Shown: positions 26,251-35,514 of the stretch, in pieces
How the letters are laid out: each line of letters starts with the position of its first letter
How positions within the stretch are numbered: the stretch's first letter is position 1
Source of the DNA: Deltaproteobacteria bacterium HGW-Deltaproteobacteria-8
GTDB taxonomy: Bacteria > Desulfobacterota > Desulfovibrionia > Desulfovibrionales > Desulfovibrionaceae
Direction: 5' to 3'
DNA: 64,000 bases
NCBI GenBank assembly: GCA_002840405.1
Contig: PHAR01000001.1
Span: 640,320 to 704,319 of the forward strand
Made by a program: the position numbers and the translations under genes
The notes under the pieces: generated by a model
What the model saw: only the letters and a program-made list of their open reading frames with translations
Told to the model about the DNA's origin: nothing
Databases searched by the model: none

Positions 26251-26601
26251 ATGGGCAAGAAGATTCTGGTCACGCTGTATCGCGACGAGGTGGCCCCGCG
26301 CTTCGACCTGTGCTCCGAGGTGCTGCTGGTCACGGTGGACGCCACCGGGCATGAGGTGCGCAGGCAGGATCTGGTGCTGGCCAATTCCAGCGCCGACGAC
26401 CTCTGCGACCTGATCCTGGACCGCGAGGTGGCCGCCGTCATCACCGGCGGCATCGAAGAGGAGCACTACCACTACCTGCGCTGGAAGCGGGTGGAGGTCA
26501 TCGACGGCGTGGCCGGCCTGTCCGGCGAGGCCCTGGCCCTGTATCTGCGTGGAGAGCTTGAACCCGGCGCCATCCTCTTTCAGAGGCTAAGCCATGAGTA
26601 A
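26251..26601 (+). CDS. NifX/NafY-like (dinitrogenase FeMo-cofactor family) protein
   Basis: A 116-residue protein matching the small alpha/beta domain of NifX, NafY and the C-terminus of NifB. Marks are ILVTLYRDEVAPRFDLC near the start, a central VITGGIEEEHY and an EVIDGVAG strand. Family members bind or carry FeMo-cofactor or related Fe-S clusters. No nif genes are nearby, so here it may bind a small cluster or anion as a ligand-sensing part. It starts nine bases after the PAS/AAA gene and overlaps the kinase gene by eight bases, so it belongs to the signalling operon. Confidence 0.8.
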   Translation: MGKKILVTLYRDEVAPRFDLCSEVLLVTVDATGHEVRRQDLVLANSSADDLCDLILDREVAAVITGGIEEEHYHYLRWKRVEVIDGVAGLSGEALALYLRGELEPGAILFQRLSHE

Positions 26602-28318
26602 ACTCACCGACATCCTCAAGCACCCGTTGAGCGGATTGCAGAACGACGTGGACGAGGCCGAGTCGCCGGTGCGCTACACCCTGCTGCGACAGAAGATCTT
26701 CGCCCTCATGGCTGCGGCCACCCTGATCCCGCTCTTGGCCATGGCCGTGCTGAACTACTACGAGCACCAGACCACCATGGCGCGCGAGATTCAGAACCCC
26801 CTGCGCGTGCTGGTGAACAAGACAAAGAACTCCTTTGAGCTGTTTTTGACCGAGCGCTCTTCCACCGTGAGCCTCATCGCCTCGGCCTACACTTATCCTG
26901 AGCTGGCCGATGAAAAGAAGCTCGTGCGCATCTTCAGCGTCATGAAGAAGGAGTTCAAGGGCTTCGTGGACCTGGGGCTCATCGACGAGCACGGCACCCA
27001 GGTGAACTACGTCGGCCCTTACTCCCTCAAGGGCAAGAACTACGCCGAGCAGCGCTGGTTCCAGGAAGTGCGGATCAAGGGCAAGTACGTCAGCGACGTA
27101 TTCATGGGCTTCCGCAAGTTCCCCCACGTCATCATCGCCGTGCAGCACATGACCGAGGACGGACGCACCTGGATCCTGCGCGCCACGCTGGACACCCACC
27201 AGTTCGAGCGCATCATCGCGAGCATGAGCCTGGAGCCGGACGCTGACGCCTTCCTGGTCAACGGCCAGGGCATCATGCAGACCAGTTCCAACAACTACGG
27301 CAAGGTGCTGGAGAAGATGTCCTTCAGCCTGCCGCCCCAGACCTACGAGCCGGCAGTGCTGACCATGCTCGATCCCCTGGGACGTGATGTCTACCTGTCC
27401 TACGCCTACTTCCCGGACGCCGACTTCGTGCTCATGGCCGTGAAGCCGCGCGGCTCGCTGCTCAAGAGCTGGTACACCGTGCGCGGCGACCTGCTGTTCG
27501 TCTTCGCCCTGGGCGTGCTGGCCGTGTTCGTGGCCGCCTACCGCGTCACCGACGTGCTCATCGGGCGCATGAAGGAGTCCGAAGAGCGTCGCGAGATGGC
27601 GCTCAGGCAGGTGGAGCACTCCCAGAAGCTCTCCAGCATCGGGCGCCTGGCTGCGGGCGTGGCCCACGAGGTCAACAACCCCCTGGCCATCATCAACGAG
27701 AAGGCCGGGCTCATGAAGGACATCATGGACCGGGAGGCCGACTTCCCGGCCAAGGCCAAGATCGAAGCCCAGGTGGACAGCATCCTGCGCGCCGTGGAGC
27801 GCTGCCGGGGCATCACCCACCGCATGCTCGGCTTTGCCCGGCGCATGGACGTGAGCATCGAGGACTTGGACGTCGGCGAGATCATCAAGGAGACCTCCGG
27901 TTTCCTCTCCAACGAGGCCATGCACCGCAAGGTCGACGTGCGCCTGGAGATCGACCCCGAGCTGCCGCGCATCAACTCGGACCGCAGCCAGCTCCAGCAG
28001 GTCTTCCTGAACCTCTTCAACAACGCCCTGGCCGCCGTGGCCGACGGCGGACGCATCGTGGCCATGGCCCGCGAGGTCGGGGACTTCGTGGAGATCACCG
28101 TGCGCGACAACGGCTGCGGCATGTCCGACGAGACCCTGAAGCACATCTTCGAGCCCTTCTTCACCACCAAGAAAGGCAAGGGCACGGGCTTAGGTCTGTC
28201 CATCACCTACGGCATCATCAAGCGCCTTGGCGGCGACATCGCCGTCGAGAGCGAGCAAGGCGTGGGCACCACGCTTACCATCACCCTGCCCAAGGGGCAG
28301 CGGGAGGCACTGGCATGA
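26594..28318 (+). CDS. Cache-domain sensor histidine kinase
   Basis: A 574-residue membrane kinase. One transmembrane helix lies at about 34-55 and a second at about 300-320, enclosing a periplasmic double-Cache domain of about 240 residues, the usual site for sensing a small ligand. The cytosolic part has an H-box GVAHEVNNPL (His near 356) and an ATPase domain with NNALAA, DNGCGM and GKGTGLGL boxes. It overlaps both neighbours: the NifX-like gene by eight bases and the response regulator by four. It should be the main input of the relay controlling this locus. Confidence 0.93.
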   Translation: MSKLTDILKHPLSGLQNDVDEAESPVRYTLLRQKIFALMAAATLIPLLAMAVLNYYEHQTTMAREIQNPLRVLVNKTKNSFELFLTERSSTVSLIASAYTYPELADEKKLVRIFSVMKKEFKGFVDLGLIDEHGTQVNYVGPYSLKGKNYAEQRWFQEVRIKGKYVSDVFMGFRKFPHVIIAVQHMTEDGRTWILRATLDTHQFERIIASMSLEPDADAFLVNGQGIMQTSSNNYGKVLEKMSFSLPPQTYEPAVLTMLDPLGRDVYLSYAYFPDADFVLMAVKPRGSLLKSWYTVRGDLLFVFALGVLAVFVAAYRVTDVLIGRMKESEERREMALRQVEHSQKLSSIGRLAAGVAHEVNNPLAIINEKAGLMKDIMDREADFPAKAKIEAQVDSILRAVERCRGITHRMLGFARRMDVSIEDLDVGEIIKETSGFLSNEAMHRKVDVRLEIDPELPRINSDRSQLQQVFLNLFNNALAAVADGGRIVAMAREVGDFVEITVRDNGCGMSDETLKHIFEPFFTTKKGKGTGLGLSITYGIIKRLGGDIAVESEQGVGTTLTITLPKGQREALA

Positions 28319-28728
28319 ACGCTAAAGACTGGAAGATCCTGCTCGTGGACGACGAGCGCGAGTTCATCACCACCCTGGCCGAACGCCTGGAGCTGCGCGG
28401 CATCCCCGCACGCGTGTGCTTTGATGGCGAGAGCGCGCTGGAGGCCATCGCCGCCGAGGAGCCGCACGTGGTCGTGCTCGACGTGCTCATGCCGGGCATC
28501 AAGGGCCTTGAAGTTCTGGAGCGCGTCAAGCGCACCAACCCGGGGGTGCAGGTGCTGCTCCTGACCGGCCACGGCAGCACGCGCGACGGCATCGAGGGCA
28601 TGCGCCTGGGCGCCTACGACTACATGATGAAGCCGCTGAACATCGACACGCTCATCGAGAAGATGGAGTCGGCCATCGACTATGCGCGCAAGGCCTCCGC
28701 CCTGCCGGGCAAAAGCGACGGGCAGTAG
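28315..28728 (+). CDS. Single-domain response regulator 1
   Basis: A 137-residue receiver domain with nothing attached. The acidic pocket VDDE is near residue 12, the phospho-acceptor Asp is in VLDVLMPG near 57, the conserved Thr is in LLTGHG, and the Lys is in MMKPLN. A short Pro/Gly tail follows. Its start overlaps the kinase stop, so they are translationally coupled and the kinase is its likely donor. With no output domain it probably passes the phosphate on or acts by protein contact. Confidence 0.93.
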   Translation: MNAKDWKILLVDDEREFITTLAERLELRGIPARVCFDGESALEAIAAEEPHVVVLDVLMPGIKGLEVLERVKRTNPGVQVLLLTGHGSTRDGIEGMRLGAYDYMMKPLNIDTLIEKMESAIDYARKASALPGKSDGQ

Positions 28729-28741
28729 GAGGGAAGGCACC

Positions 28742-29368
28742 ATGCGCGACGCACTCTTCATGGGCCGAATGACGGCTTCGGCCACCCACGAGTTGCAGAA
28801 CATCCTGGCCACCATCCGCGAGTCCTCCGGGCTCATGGAGGACCTGCTGGGCATGAGCAGCGAGGGTTTCGCCCATGCCGAGCGCTTCAAGAAAGGCTTG
28901 AGCGTGCTGGCCGAGCAGGTGGAGCGCGGCATGATCCTGACCGAGCAGCTCAACTTCTGCGCCCATGCGCCTGAAGCAAGCCCGGCCGGTGCCGACGTCA
29001 ACGAGGCCGTGCGCGCCCTGGCCGGGCTCGCGCGCAGGAGCGCCGCGCGCCGCAAGACCACTCTTGTGCTGGCTCCCGGACGCACGGGCCTGCGCACCTC
29101 CCTGCGCGCAGTTGAAGTCATGAACGCTGTGGACGCGGCCCTGGAAGCGGCGCTGGACGTGCTGCCCATGGGCACGCAGCTGATGCTCTGCGTGGAGGAG
29201 CATGGCGGGCTTGGCGTGGTGCGCCTGGACTCCCCGGGCTTTGATGCGCTGCGGCAGACCCCGGGCTGGAGCGAGCTCGCCACCCTGGCCAAGACCCTGG
29301 GCATCGGCGTGAGCGCCGGTCCTGCGGGCCAGGGAGTGGTGCTGGCCCTGCCTCGGCCTGCGGCCTGA
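28742..29368 (+). CDS. Histidine-kinase-like protein with H-box but degraded ATPase domain
   Basis: A 208-residue soluble protein. The first 80 residues form a typical dimerisation/phospho-acceptor helix pair with the H-box SATHELQN (His16). The rest has the length of a GHKL ATPase domain, but the N-box Asn is replaced (VDAALEAAL) and the glycine-rich lid motifs are gone, ending in GQGVVLALP. It should not bind ATP. By analogy with ChpT-type phosphotransferases, it could take a phosphate from one receiver and hand it to another. It starts 13 bases after response regulator 1, with GGAGG nearby. Confidence 0.75.
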   Translation: MRDALFMGRMTASATHELQNILATIRESSGLMEDLLGMSSEGFAHAERFKKGLSVLAEQVERGMILTEQLNFCAHAPEASPAGADVNEAVRALAGLARRSAARRKTTLVLAPGRTGLRTSLRAVEVMNAVDAALEAALDVLPMGTQLMLCVEEHGGLGVVRLDSPGFDALRQTPGWSELATLAKTLGIGVSAGPAGQGVVLALPRPAA

Positions 29369-29485
29369 GGCCCGCCACGGTCTCTTGATTTTTGGGAAAA
29401 GAAGAGTAGCATTCAGAGTAGCAGCTTGATTCACCATGTTTCGCAGGCGGAGTGCACGCCCCCTGCGGACAGCAAGGAGGACGCT

Positions 29486-29773
29486 ATGCTCGGGATGCTC
29501 AAAACGCTTGAGGACACCTTCGCGGCTTTGGCTTTTGCCGACGCCGGGGAGCGGCAGGAGGCCATGCAGATGGCTGGAGTGGAGGAAACGACGGTGTCCG
29601 TTTCGGACGTATATGCCGCCGTGGCCTTTGCCGAGGTCGGCTGCGAGGCCGAGGCACGCGAGATGCTGGGGATTCGCCCGGTCCGGCTCGTGCCCACGCC
29701 CAAGGTCTGCGGATTCCTGGAATCCGTCGGGCTCACGGGAGTGCGCGTGGCCTACGGACTAGCCGAAGCCTAG
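29486..29773 (+). CDS. Small protein of two helical repeats (AFAxxG motif)
   Basis: A 95-residue soluble protein with AAGGAGG five bases before its ATG. It contains two copies of a 22-residue unit: one with AALAFADAG...EAMQM near residues 12-32, one with AAVAFAEVG...AREML near 40-60. The unit looks like a TPR-like helix hairpin. A third copy lies at the C-terminal end of the neighbouring response regulator (29873). A closing 30 residues is Val/Gly-rich. No known family. It is probably a partner of that response regulator. Confidence 0.7.
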   Translation: MLGMLKTLEDTFAALAFADAGERQEAMQMAGVEETTVSVSDVYAAVAFAEVGCEAEAREMLGIRPVRLVPTPKVCGFLESVGLTGVRVAYGLAEA

Positions 29774-29788
29774 CCGGAAAGGCAAACA

Positions 29789-29856
29789 CCGGGGGGCCGG
29801 GACCGTCAGCCCTGACGCCTAAGTCCCGGTCCCCGGAACCGCGCAAGACTGCGCGG
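29789..29856 (+). promoter_or_regulatory. Two hairpins ahead of response regulator 2
   Basis: A long G/C stem with one bulge (29789-29803 with 29823-29836) is followed by a CCGCGC/GCGCGG hairpin (29839-29856). This ends just before the AAGGAG of the next gene. There is no T-tract, so mRNA processing or stability control is more likely than termination. Confidence 0.45.
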
Positions 29857-29872
29857 AAACAAGGAGTGCACC

Positions 29873-30331
29873 GTGAGCAAGAAGATCAAGCTGCTGCTGG
29901 TCGACGACGAGGAAAATTTCATCAACACCCTGGCCGAGCGCATGAAGATGCGCGACATGGGTCCCAATGTGGCCCATGACGGTGAGACCGCGCTTGAGAT
30001 GGTCAAGGACGAGGTTCCTGACGTCATGGTCCTCGACCTGCGCATGCCCGGCATCGACGGCGTGGAAGTGCTGCGCAAGGTCAAGAAGGCGCATCCGAAC
30101 GTTCAGGTCATCATCCTGACCGGCCACGGCAGCGAGCAGGACCAGGAGCTGTGCATGCAGCTCGGCGCGTTCGAGTACCACAAGAAGCCCGTGGACATCG
30201 ACCGGCTGGTCAAGAGCATCAAGGGCGCCTACCGTCAGAAGATGGAAGACATGATGGTGGCCGCAACCTTTGCCCAGGCCGGAGACTTCGACGACGCCGA
30301 CCAGGTCATGCACGAGCAAGACAAAAAGTAG
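29873..30331 (+). CDS. Response regulator 2 with C-terminal AFAxxG tail
   Basis: A 152-residue protein starting at GTG after AAGGAG. Residues 1-120 form a receiver domain with VDDEE, the phospho-acceptor in VLDLRMPG, LTGHGS and KKPVD. Instead of a DNA-binding output it ends in a short helical unit with MVAATFAQAG...ADQVM that matches the repeat in the small protein encoded just upstream. The tail is probably the contact surface for the output. Follows the two hairpins and precedes the hybrid regulator/kinase by 13 bases. Confidence 0.92.
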   Translation: MSKKIKLLLVDDEENFINTLAERMKMRDMGPNVAHDGETALEMVKDEVPDVMVLDLRMPGIDGVEVLRKVKKAHPNVQVIILTGHGSEQDQELCMQLGAFEYHKKPVDIDRLVKSIKGAYRQKMEDMMVAATFAQAGDFDDADQVMHEQDKK

Positions 30332-30344
30332 CCCGGGGGCAGCC

Positions 30345-31541
30345 ATGAACGCTGTCCTGCTCGTCGACGACGAGCGTGACTTCGCCGATCTTCTGGCCGA
30401 GCGGCTCCAGGCGCGGGGTTTTGAGGTCCGAACCGCCTACGACGGTGAGGAAGCCCTGCGCCTGGCCGCCGGATACGATGTCGACGTGGCCGTGCTCGAC
30501 GTGAACCTGCCGGGCATGGACGGGTTGGCCCTGCTGCGCGAACTGAAGCTCGTGCGGCCCCAGGCCGAGGCCCTCATGCTCACCGGCCAGAACGATCTGG
30601 CCACCGCCGTGGCCGGCATGAAGCTCGGCGCCACGGACTACCTGGTCAAACCCGTGCCCATCGACCGGCTTGTGGAAGCCATCACCCGCGCCCAGGACCG
30701 TCGCCAGGAACGCCAGGAAGGCCTGCGCATGGCCGAGACGGCCAAGATGGCAGCCCTGGGGCAGATGGCCGAGGGCGTGGCCCACGAGATCAACAACCCC
30801 GTCAATGTCATGGTCTCCCTGGCCGGGTGGATGGACGACCTGGTGGCCGACCTGGCGGCAGCTCTCAAGACGCCTCCAGAAAGGGTCTCCGGCACCCTGA
30901 CGGAACTCTCCCAGAGCGCGACCAAGCTGCACGAGCACGGCCTGCGCGTGAAGCAGCTGACGGCCAAGCTGCTCTGCCTGTGCCACAGGACCAGCCCCGG
31001 CTCCCGGCTCGACCCCAACACCCAGAAGTCCCAAGGCCTCACCCCGGAGCCCCACATGGCCGACCTGGGCGCCCTGCTCAAGGGCCTGCTGGCCGAGCGC
31101 GCGCCCCGCATGGCCGAAACCCACACCAAAGCTCTTCAGGAACTCGCTCTGGACCTGCCCGCCCTGAACGTGCCCCAAGCCTCCCTGCCCGGCGCCAACC
31201 TGGGCACCGCCCTGGGCAACATCCTGGACAACGCCCTGGACGCCATGCCGGTTGACGGCACGCTCAGCGTCTCCACCCAGTCCGAGGCGGGCGAGGTCGT
31301 CATCGTCATCGAGGACACCGGGCACGGCATCAGCCCGGCCCACCTGCCGCGCATCTTCGAGCCCTTCTTCTCCACCAAGGACGTGGGCCAGGGCACAGGG
31401 CTCGGCCTGTCCGTCAGCTACGGCATCATCAAGGGCCTGGGCGGCGACATCCTGGTGGACAGCCACCAGGGGCAAGGCACCAGAGTCACGATACGGCTGC
31501 CCGTGGCCCAGTCTCTTGGCGACGCCCCGTACCTGCGCTGA
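30345..31541 (+). CDS. Receiver-histidine kinase fusion (soluble)
   Basis: A 398-residue cytosolic protein. An N-terminal receiver (residues 1-120; acceptor in VLDVNLPG near 51, LTGQND, VKPVP) is fused to a kinase core with the H-box GVAHEINNPV near 150 and an ATPase domain with DNALDAMP, DTGHGI and GQGTGLGL. A stretch of about 60 residues between the phospho-acceptor helices and the ATPase is longer than usual. With no membrane span it takes its input from its own receiver. It is the last gene of the 23.4-31.5 kb run and faces the convergent hybrid kinase. Confidence 0.92.
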   Translation: MNAVLLVDDERDFADLLAERLQARGFEVRTAYDGEEALRLAAGYDVDVAVLDVNLPGMDGLALLRELKLVRPQAEALMLTGQNDLATAVAGMKLGATDYLVKPVPIDRLVEAITRAQDRRQERQEGLRMAETAKMAALGQMAEGVAHEINNPVNVMVSLAGWMDDLVADLAAALKTPPERVSGTLTELSQSATKLHEHGLRVKQLTAKLLCLCHRTSPGSRLDPNTQKSQGLTPEPHMADLGALLKGLLAERAPRMAETHTKALQELALDLPALNVPQASLPGANLGTALGNILDNALDAMPVDGTLSVSTQSEAGEVVIVIEDTGHGISPAHLPRIFEPFFSTKDVGQGTGLGLSVSYGIIKGLGGDILVDSHQGQGTRVTIRLPVAQSLGDAPYLR

Positions 31542-31622
31542 CCCCGGCCGACACCCCGCCCCTTCAGGCGCGCTTGCCGCGCCCAGTCAGCTCACCCCAC
31601 TCTCCCGCCATTGCCGAGGGGC

Positions 31623-34600
31623 CTATTCCGTTGTGCCCAGACGAGTGAGGCGGGCGTTGCGGATGCGCCCAAGGATGCGCGCCAGATCCTCAAAGGAAAA
31701 GGGCTTGGCAAGATAGTCGTCCATACCCGCGGCCAGGAAGCGCTCGCGGTCGCCAACCATGGCGAAGGCCGTGAGCGCGATGACCGGGATGTTTGCGCAG
31801 TCCTTGAACTCAGGCCGGGTGCGGATGGCCTGGGTGGCCTCCAGGCCGTTCAGGCCAGGCATCTGGATATCCATGAGGACGCAGTCGAAGGTGCTGACGC
31901 GAAGGGCGGCCAGGGCGGCCTCCCCGTCGGAAGCGCAGGTCACCAGCAGACCCTGCCGCTCAAGGCCGGTGCGCAGGGCCAGCTGGTTGATCTCCTCGTC
32001 CTCCACAAGCAGCACGCGCAGGCCGAGAAGTGAGGGCGCTTCGGCCTGGGCGCCGGAATAATCGCCGGACAGATCGCCGGGCAAAGCGCTCTCCCGGATG
32101 GCGTCCGGCTCGGGCACGCCAAAGGGCAGCACAAAGGAGAAGGTCGTGCCCGTGCCCACTTCCGAGGACACGTCTATGCCCGGCCCGCCGAGCAGCGACA
32201 CCAGCTGCCGGACGATGGCCAGCCCCAACCCGGCTCCCTGGTGCTTGCGGCTGAGTGAGCCCTCCACCTGGGTGAACATCTGAAAGGCTTGGTCCAGCGA
32301 CTCAAGGGGGATGCCCACGCCAGTGTCCGAGACCACGAACAGAACCCGGCATTGCGTCTTCGAACACGACCTCAGGCCCTGCACCTCCACCAGGATTCCC
32401 CCGGACTGCGTGAACTTCACGGCGTTGCCCACGAGGTTGGAGAGCACCTGGCGCAACCGGTGGTCGTCGCCCGAAAGCCACCTCGGCAGGTCCGGGTCCA
32501 GGCGCAGGTCCAGCTCGAGGCCCTTCTGCCCTGCCGGGAGCCGGTAGAGCGTGTCCACAGAGTCCAGGATGTCACGCAGCATAAAGGGCCTTTGCATCAG
32601 CACGAACTTGCGGGCCTCGATGCGCGAGAGGTCCAGGATGTCGCCCAGGAGGCTGGTCAGCCGCTGGCTGGATTGGATGGCCGCCTGGGCGTAGCGCTTC
32701 TGCTCCCCGGTAAGAGCCGAGCCGTCCAACAGCTGGATCATGCCCACGATGCCGTTCAGCGGGGTGCGGATCTCATGGCTCATATTGGCCAGAAACTCGC
32801 TCTTGGCGCGGTTGGCTGCGTCGGCGGCGTCGCGGGCCTGGGTCAGGGCCTCCTCGTACATCTTGCGCTCGGTGTTGTCGCGGTAGATGGACAGGTTCAT
32901 GGGCCTGTCGCCCTGCTGCATGCGCCTGCCGGTGACGTCCACCCAACGCACGTCACCACCCTTGCGGATGATGCGGAAGCTGTAGCGCGCATCGTCCCGG
33001 CGCCCTGCCATGCGGTCCGTCAGGCTCTGGCGCACCAGGTCACGGTCGTCCGGGTGCACCAGCCTCCATATGTCCCCGGTCGAGAGGGCGTACAGCTCTT
33101 CCGGGCTGTAGCCAAAGAGCTCGCAAAAGGCCGGATTGACCCAGGAGAACACCGGGGACAGGCCCTCCTGGATGGCGATGGCGTCCAGGGACTGCTCGAA
33201 GAGGGTGCGGTAGCGTTCCTCGCTCTCGCCCAGAGCCTGCTCGGAGCGCTTGCGCTCAGTGATATCCGTGCTGGTCCCGACCAGCCTGACGGGCGCGCCC
33301 AATGCGTTGCGGTCCACCACCCGGCTGCGCGTGAGGATCCACTTCCATTCGCCGGACTTGGCGCGCATGCGCAGCTCAAAGGTGCTGGTCTCGGTGTCCT
33401 TCAGGAAGGTCTCGGCGGCCGTGCTTATGGTCGCCAGATCATCCGGGTGCAGGAGTTTTGAAAAGCTCGCAAAGTCAGCCGGGAACTCGCCAGGCTTGTA
33501 GCCCAGCAGGGTGTAGCAGCGCGGGCTGAAGTAGACCTCGCCGCTGTCCACCCGCCAGTCCCAGAGCCCGTCGTTGGCCGCGTCCAGGGCCAACTGCAGG
33601 CGCTCGCGGCTCTCAAACAGGGCCTCCTCGGCCTTCTTGCGCTCGGTGATGTCCCGGAAGGTCCAGATTCTTCCATAGTTGACGCCGTCGCGCGACAGAA
33701 CCGGCCCGGAGTACCTGTCCAGAACCGTGCCGTTCTTGAGTTCAACCTCATCACGGCTGGTCTCGCTGGGGTGGCTGTAGAGGTAGTGCACCTTCTCCAG
33801 AAACTTGTCCGGATGTTTCGTTATGGAGACAACATAATTGAGCAGCTCGGTATCATCCGTCGTGTCGAGCAGGGATAGGGGGGCGTTGAACAGCTCAAGG
33901 GTCCTCTGGTTGATCAGGACCCGCTCCTGCTTCTCGTTCACCACAAGAATCCCGTCGAGAGACGCGTTCGTCTGCGCCTCAAGCAGGGCCGTCTTCGCCA
34001 GCAGGGCCTCTTCGGCGCGCTTGCGCTCGTCGATGTCGCGGCAGGAGACCAGGATGCGCTCCTGTCCCAGGACCAGGGCCCGGCGGATGGAAACATCGAC
34101 CCAGAACAGAGTGCCATCACGCCGCTTGGACAACCACTCGGCCACCTGGGGCGTCCCCTCGTAGGCCTTGCGCATGAGCTCCATGGCATGGACATTATCA
34201 TAGGGCGGGTATCCGGCGCTGGTAATCTCCACCGGGAGGCTCAGCATCTCCTCGCGCGTGTAGCCATATACCTCGCAGGCCCGCTGGTTCACGTCCAAGG
34301 TGCGCCCGGACGGCCAGGCGTGGATGAAGATGAGGTCGCTCACGGAGTTGAAGATGGTGCGGAAGCGCTCCTCGCTCGTGCGCAGTTCGCCCAGAGTGGC
34401 GCTGAGCTCGGCCACCTTGGCGCGCACCCTGCGGCGCAGGAGGATGTTGAGGAAGCCAAGGACCAGCGTCACGGCAGCGATGCCGCAGAACACGAGGAAC
34501 ACGAGGCGCAGGTTGTACCGGCTGACGATGGGCGCGCCCAGCCACTTCTCCTCAATGGCCTTGCCTTCCTCGGCCGGAATGGCGGCAAAGCCCTGCTCGA

Positions 34601-35318
34601 CGAGGGCAAGCAGGCCGGTGTCGCCCTTTTTCACGGCCCGGTGGAAGGCTCCGGAATAAAGCACAAAGCCCTGCCGGAACTCGGAATCCAGATTGTACTT
34701 GTACAGGTAGTACAGGGCAGGCGGGGCATCGATGGAGAAGATGCGGATGTCGCCCGTGCGGGCCGCGTTGATGATGCCCTCGTAGCTGTCGAACTCCTTG
34801 AGTGAGTGGATGCCGTAGCGCTCAAGCACGTCAATGACCGCGTCCCCGGCCTTCACGCCAACAGTGAAGCCGCGCAGGGCCTGGACGTCATTGATGCCGC
34901 CCAGGCTTTTGTGGAAGAACACGGGCACGTCGAGCTGGGCGTAGGGCTTGGTGAAATCATAGATCTTGGCGCGGGCTTCGTTGTAGAAGATGGTGTCGAT
35001 GACATCGGCGTGGCCCGCGCGCATGAACCGCTGAGCGGCATCCCAGTCCATGGCCTGCAGGACCACGCGCACGCCCGTGGCCTTTTCCCAGGCCTTCCAC
35101 TGGTCCACCACGATGCCCTGGACCTGTCCTTCGTTGTTGCGAAAGATGTACGGCGGGTAGTTGTCGTCACAGACCACGGTGATGGACGCCGGGCGCACAA
35201 AGCCCGCGCCTTTCTGGACGCCATCCTGAACAGCTCCGGCCTGTTGGGAAAGGCCGCACAGCAGCAGGACGGCGGCAAGGACCGCCGGCCACAGGCAGCG
35301 TCGTTTTATGTGCTTCAC
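31623..35318 (-). CDS. Hybrid histidine kinase with periplasmic solute-binding domain and multiple PAS domains
   Basis: A 1,231-residue membrane kinase. A signal peptide is followed by a type 3 solute-binding domain (about 40-265, with DNYPPYIF and [15 protein letters not shown]), a transmembrane helix near 275-295, four PAS domains, and a dimerisation domain ([11 protein letters not shown]). An ATPase domain (NAVKFT, DTGVGI, GLGLAI) and a C-terminal receiver (acceptor in VLMDIQMPG) complete it. The binding domain should sense an amino acid or similar solute. The adjacent liv operon, read in the same direction, makes a branched-chain amino acid plausible but not shown. Start GTG was chosen for the better signal peptide; a TTG lies five codons upstream. 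Confidence 0.93.
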   Translation of the reverse strand: MKHIKRRCLWPAVLAAVLLLCGLSQQAGAVQDGVQKGAGFVRPASITVVCDDNYPPYIFRNNEGQVQGIVVDQWKAWEKATGVRVVLQAMDWDAAQRFMRAGHADVIDTIFYNEARAKIYDFTKPYAQLDVPVFFHKSLGGINDVQALRGFTVGVKAGDAVIDVLERYGIHSLKEFDSYEGIINAARTGDIRIFSIDAPPALYYLYKYNLDSEFRQGFVLYSGAFHRAVKKGDTGLLALVEQGFAAIPAEEGKAIEEKWLGAPIVSRYNLRLVFLVFCGIAAVTLVLGFLNILLRRRVRAKVAELSATLGELRTSEERFRTIFNSVSDLIFIHAWPSGRTLDVNQRACEVYGYTREEMLSLPVEITSAGYPPYDNVHAMELMRKAYEGTPQVAEWLSKRRDGTLFWVDVSIRRALVLGQERILVSCRDIDERKRAEEALLAKTALLEAQTNASLDGILVVNEKQERVLINQRTLELFNAPLSLLDTTDDTELLNYVVSITKHPDKFLEKVHYLYSHPSETSRDEVELKNGTVLDRYSGPVLSRDGVNYGRIWTFRDITERKKAEEALFESRERLQLALDAANDGLWDWRVDSGEVYFSPRCYTLLGYKPGEFPADFASFSKLLHPDDLATISTAAETFLKDTETSTFELRMRAKSGEWKWILTRSRVVDRNALGAPVRLVGTSTDITERKRSEQALGESEERYRTLFEQSLDAIAIQEGLSPVFSWVNPAFCELFGYSPEELYALSTGDIWRLVHPDDRDLVRQSLTDRMAGRRDDARYSFRIIRKGGDVRWVDVTGRRMQQGDRPMNLSIYRDNTERKMYEEALTQARDAADAANRAKSEFLANMSHEIRTPLNGIVGMIQLLDGSALTGEQKRYAQAAIQSSQRLTSLLGDILDLSRIEARKFVLMQRPFMLRDILDSVDTLYRLPAGQKGLELDLRLDPDLPRWLSGDDHRLRQVLSNLVGNAVKFTQSGGILVEVQGLRSCSKTQCRVLFVVSDTGVGIPLESLDQAFQMFTQVEGSLSRKHQGAGLGLAIVRQLVSLLGGPGIDVSSEVGTGTTFSFVLPFGVPEPDAIRESALPGDLSGDYSGAQAEAPSLLGLRVLLVEDEEINQLALRTGLERQGLLVTCASDGEAALAALRVSTFDCVLMDIQMPGLNGLEATQAIRTRPEFKDCANIPVIALTAFAMVGDRERFLAAGMDDYLAKPFSFEDLARILGRIRNARLTRLGTTE

Positions 35319-35447
35319 CGGGCAGTGGCTCAAAGCGCACCAGAACCAATCAATGCGGTTATTCGAACGGTATCAACGTAATCCAGTTTTCCGGGCAGGA
35401 GCAAGGGGAATGTTCTGGAGGGCGCAAACCGCTTTGACCGCGCGCTA

Positions 35448-35482
35448 AAAGCCCCCGGCACCTCTGCGGCGCCGGGGGCTTT
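35448..35482 (-). terminator. Terminator of the liv operon
   Basis: A perfect 12-base inverted repeat, AAAGCCCCCGGC and complement, 33 bases after the livF stop on the minus strand. It leaves UUU in the transcript. A weak tract, but the stem is very stable. Confidence 0.75.
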
Positions 35483-35514
35483 GGTTGTTTGAACAGGCTG
35501 TGGAATTCTGTGGA

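Noticed and set aside
24424-26472. A 682-codon open frame antisense to the PAS/AAA gene
   Set aside because: Low-complexity His/Gln/Ala/Gly composition typical of the complement of a GC-rich coding region, with no ribosome-binding site.
29410-29436. A nine-base direct repeat (AGAGTAGCA) upstream of the repeat-protein gene
   Set aside because: Too short to call an operator by itself; no promoter could be placed relative to it.
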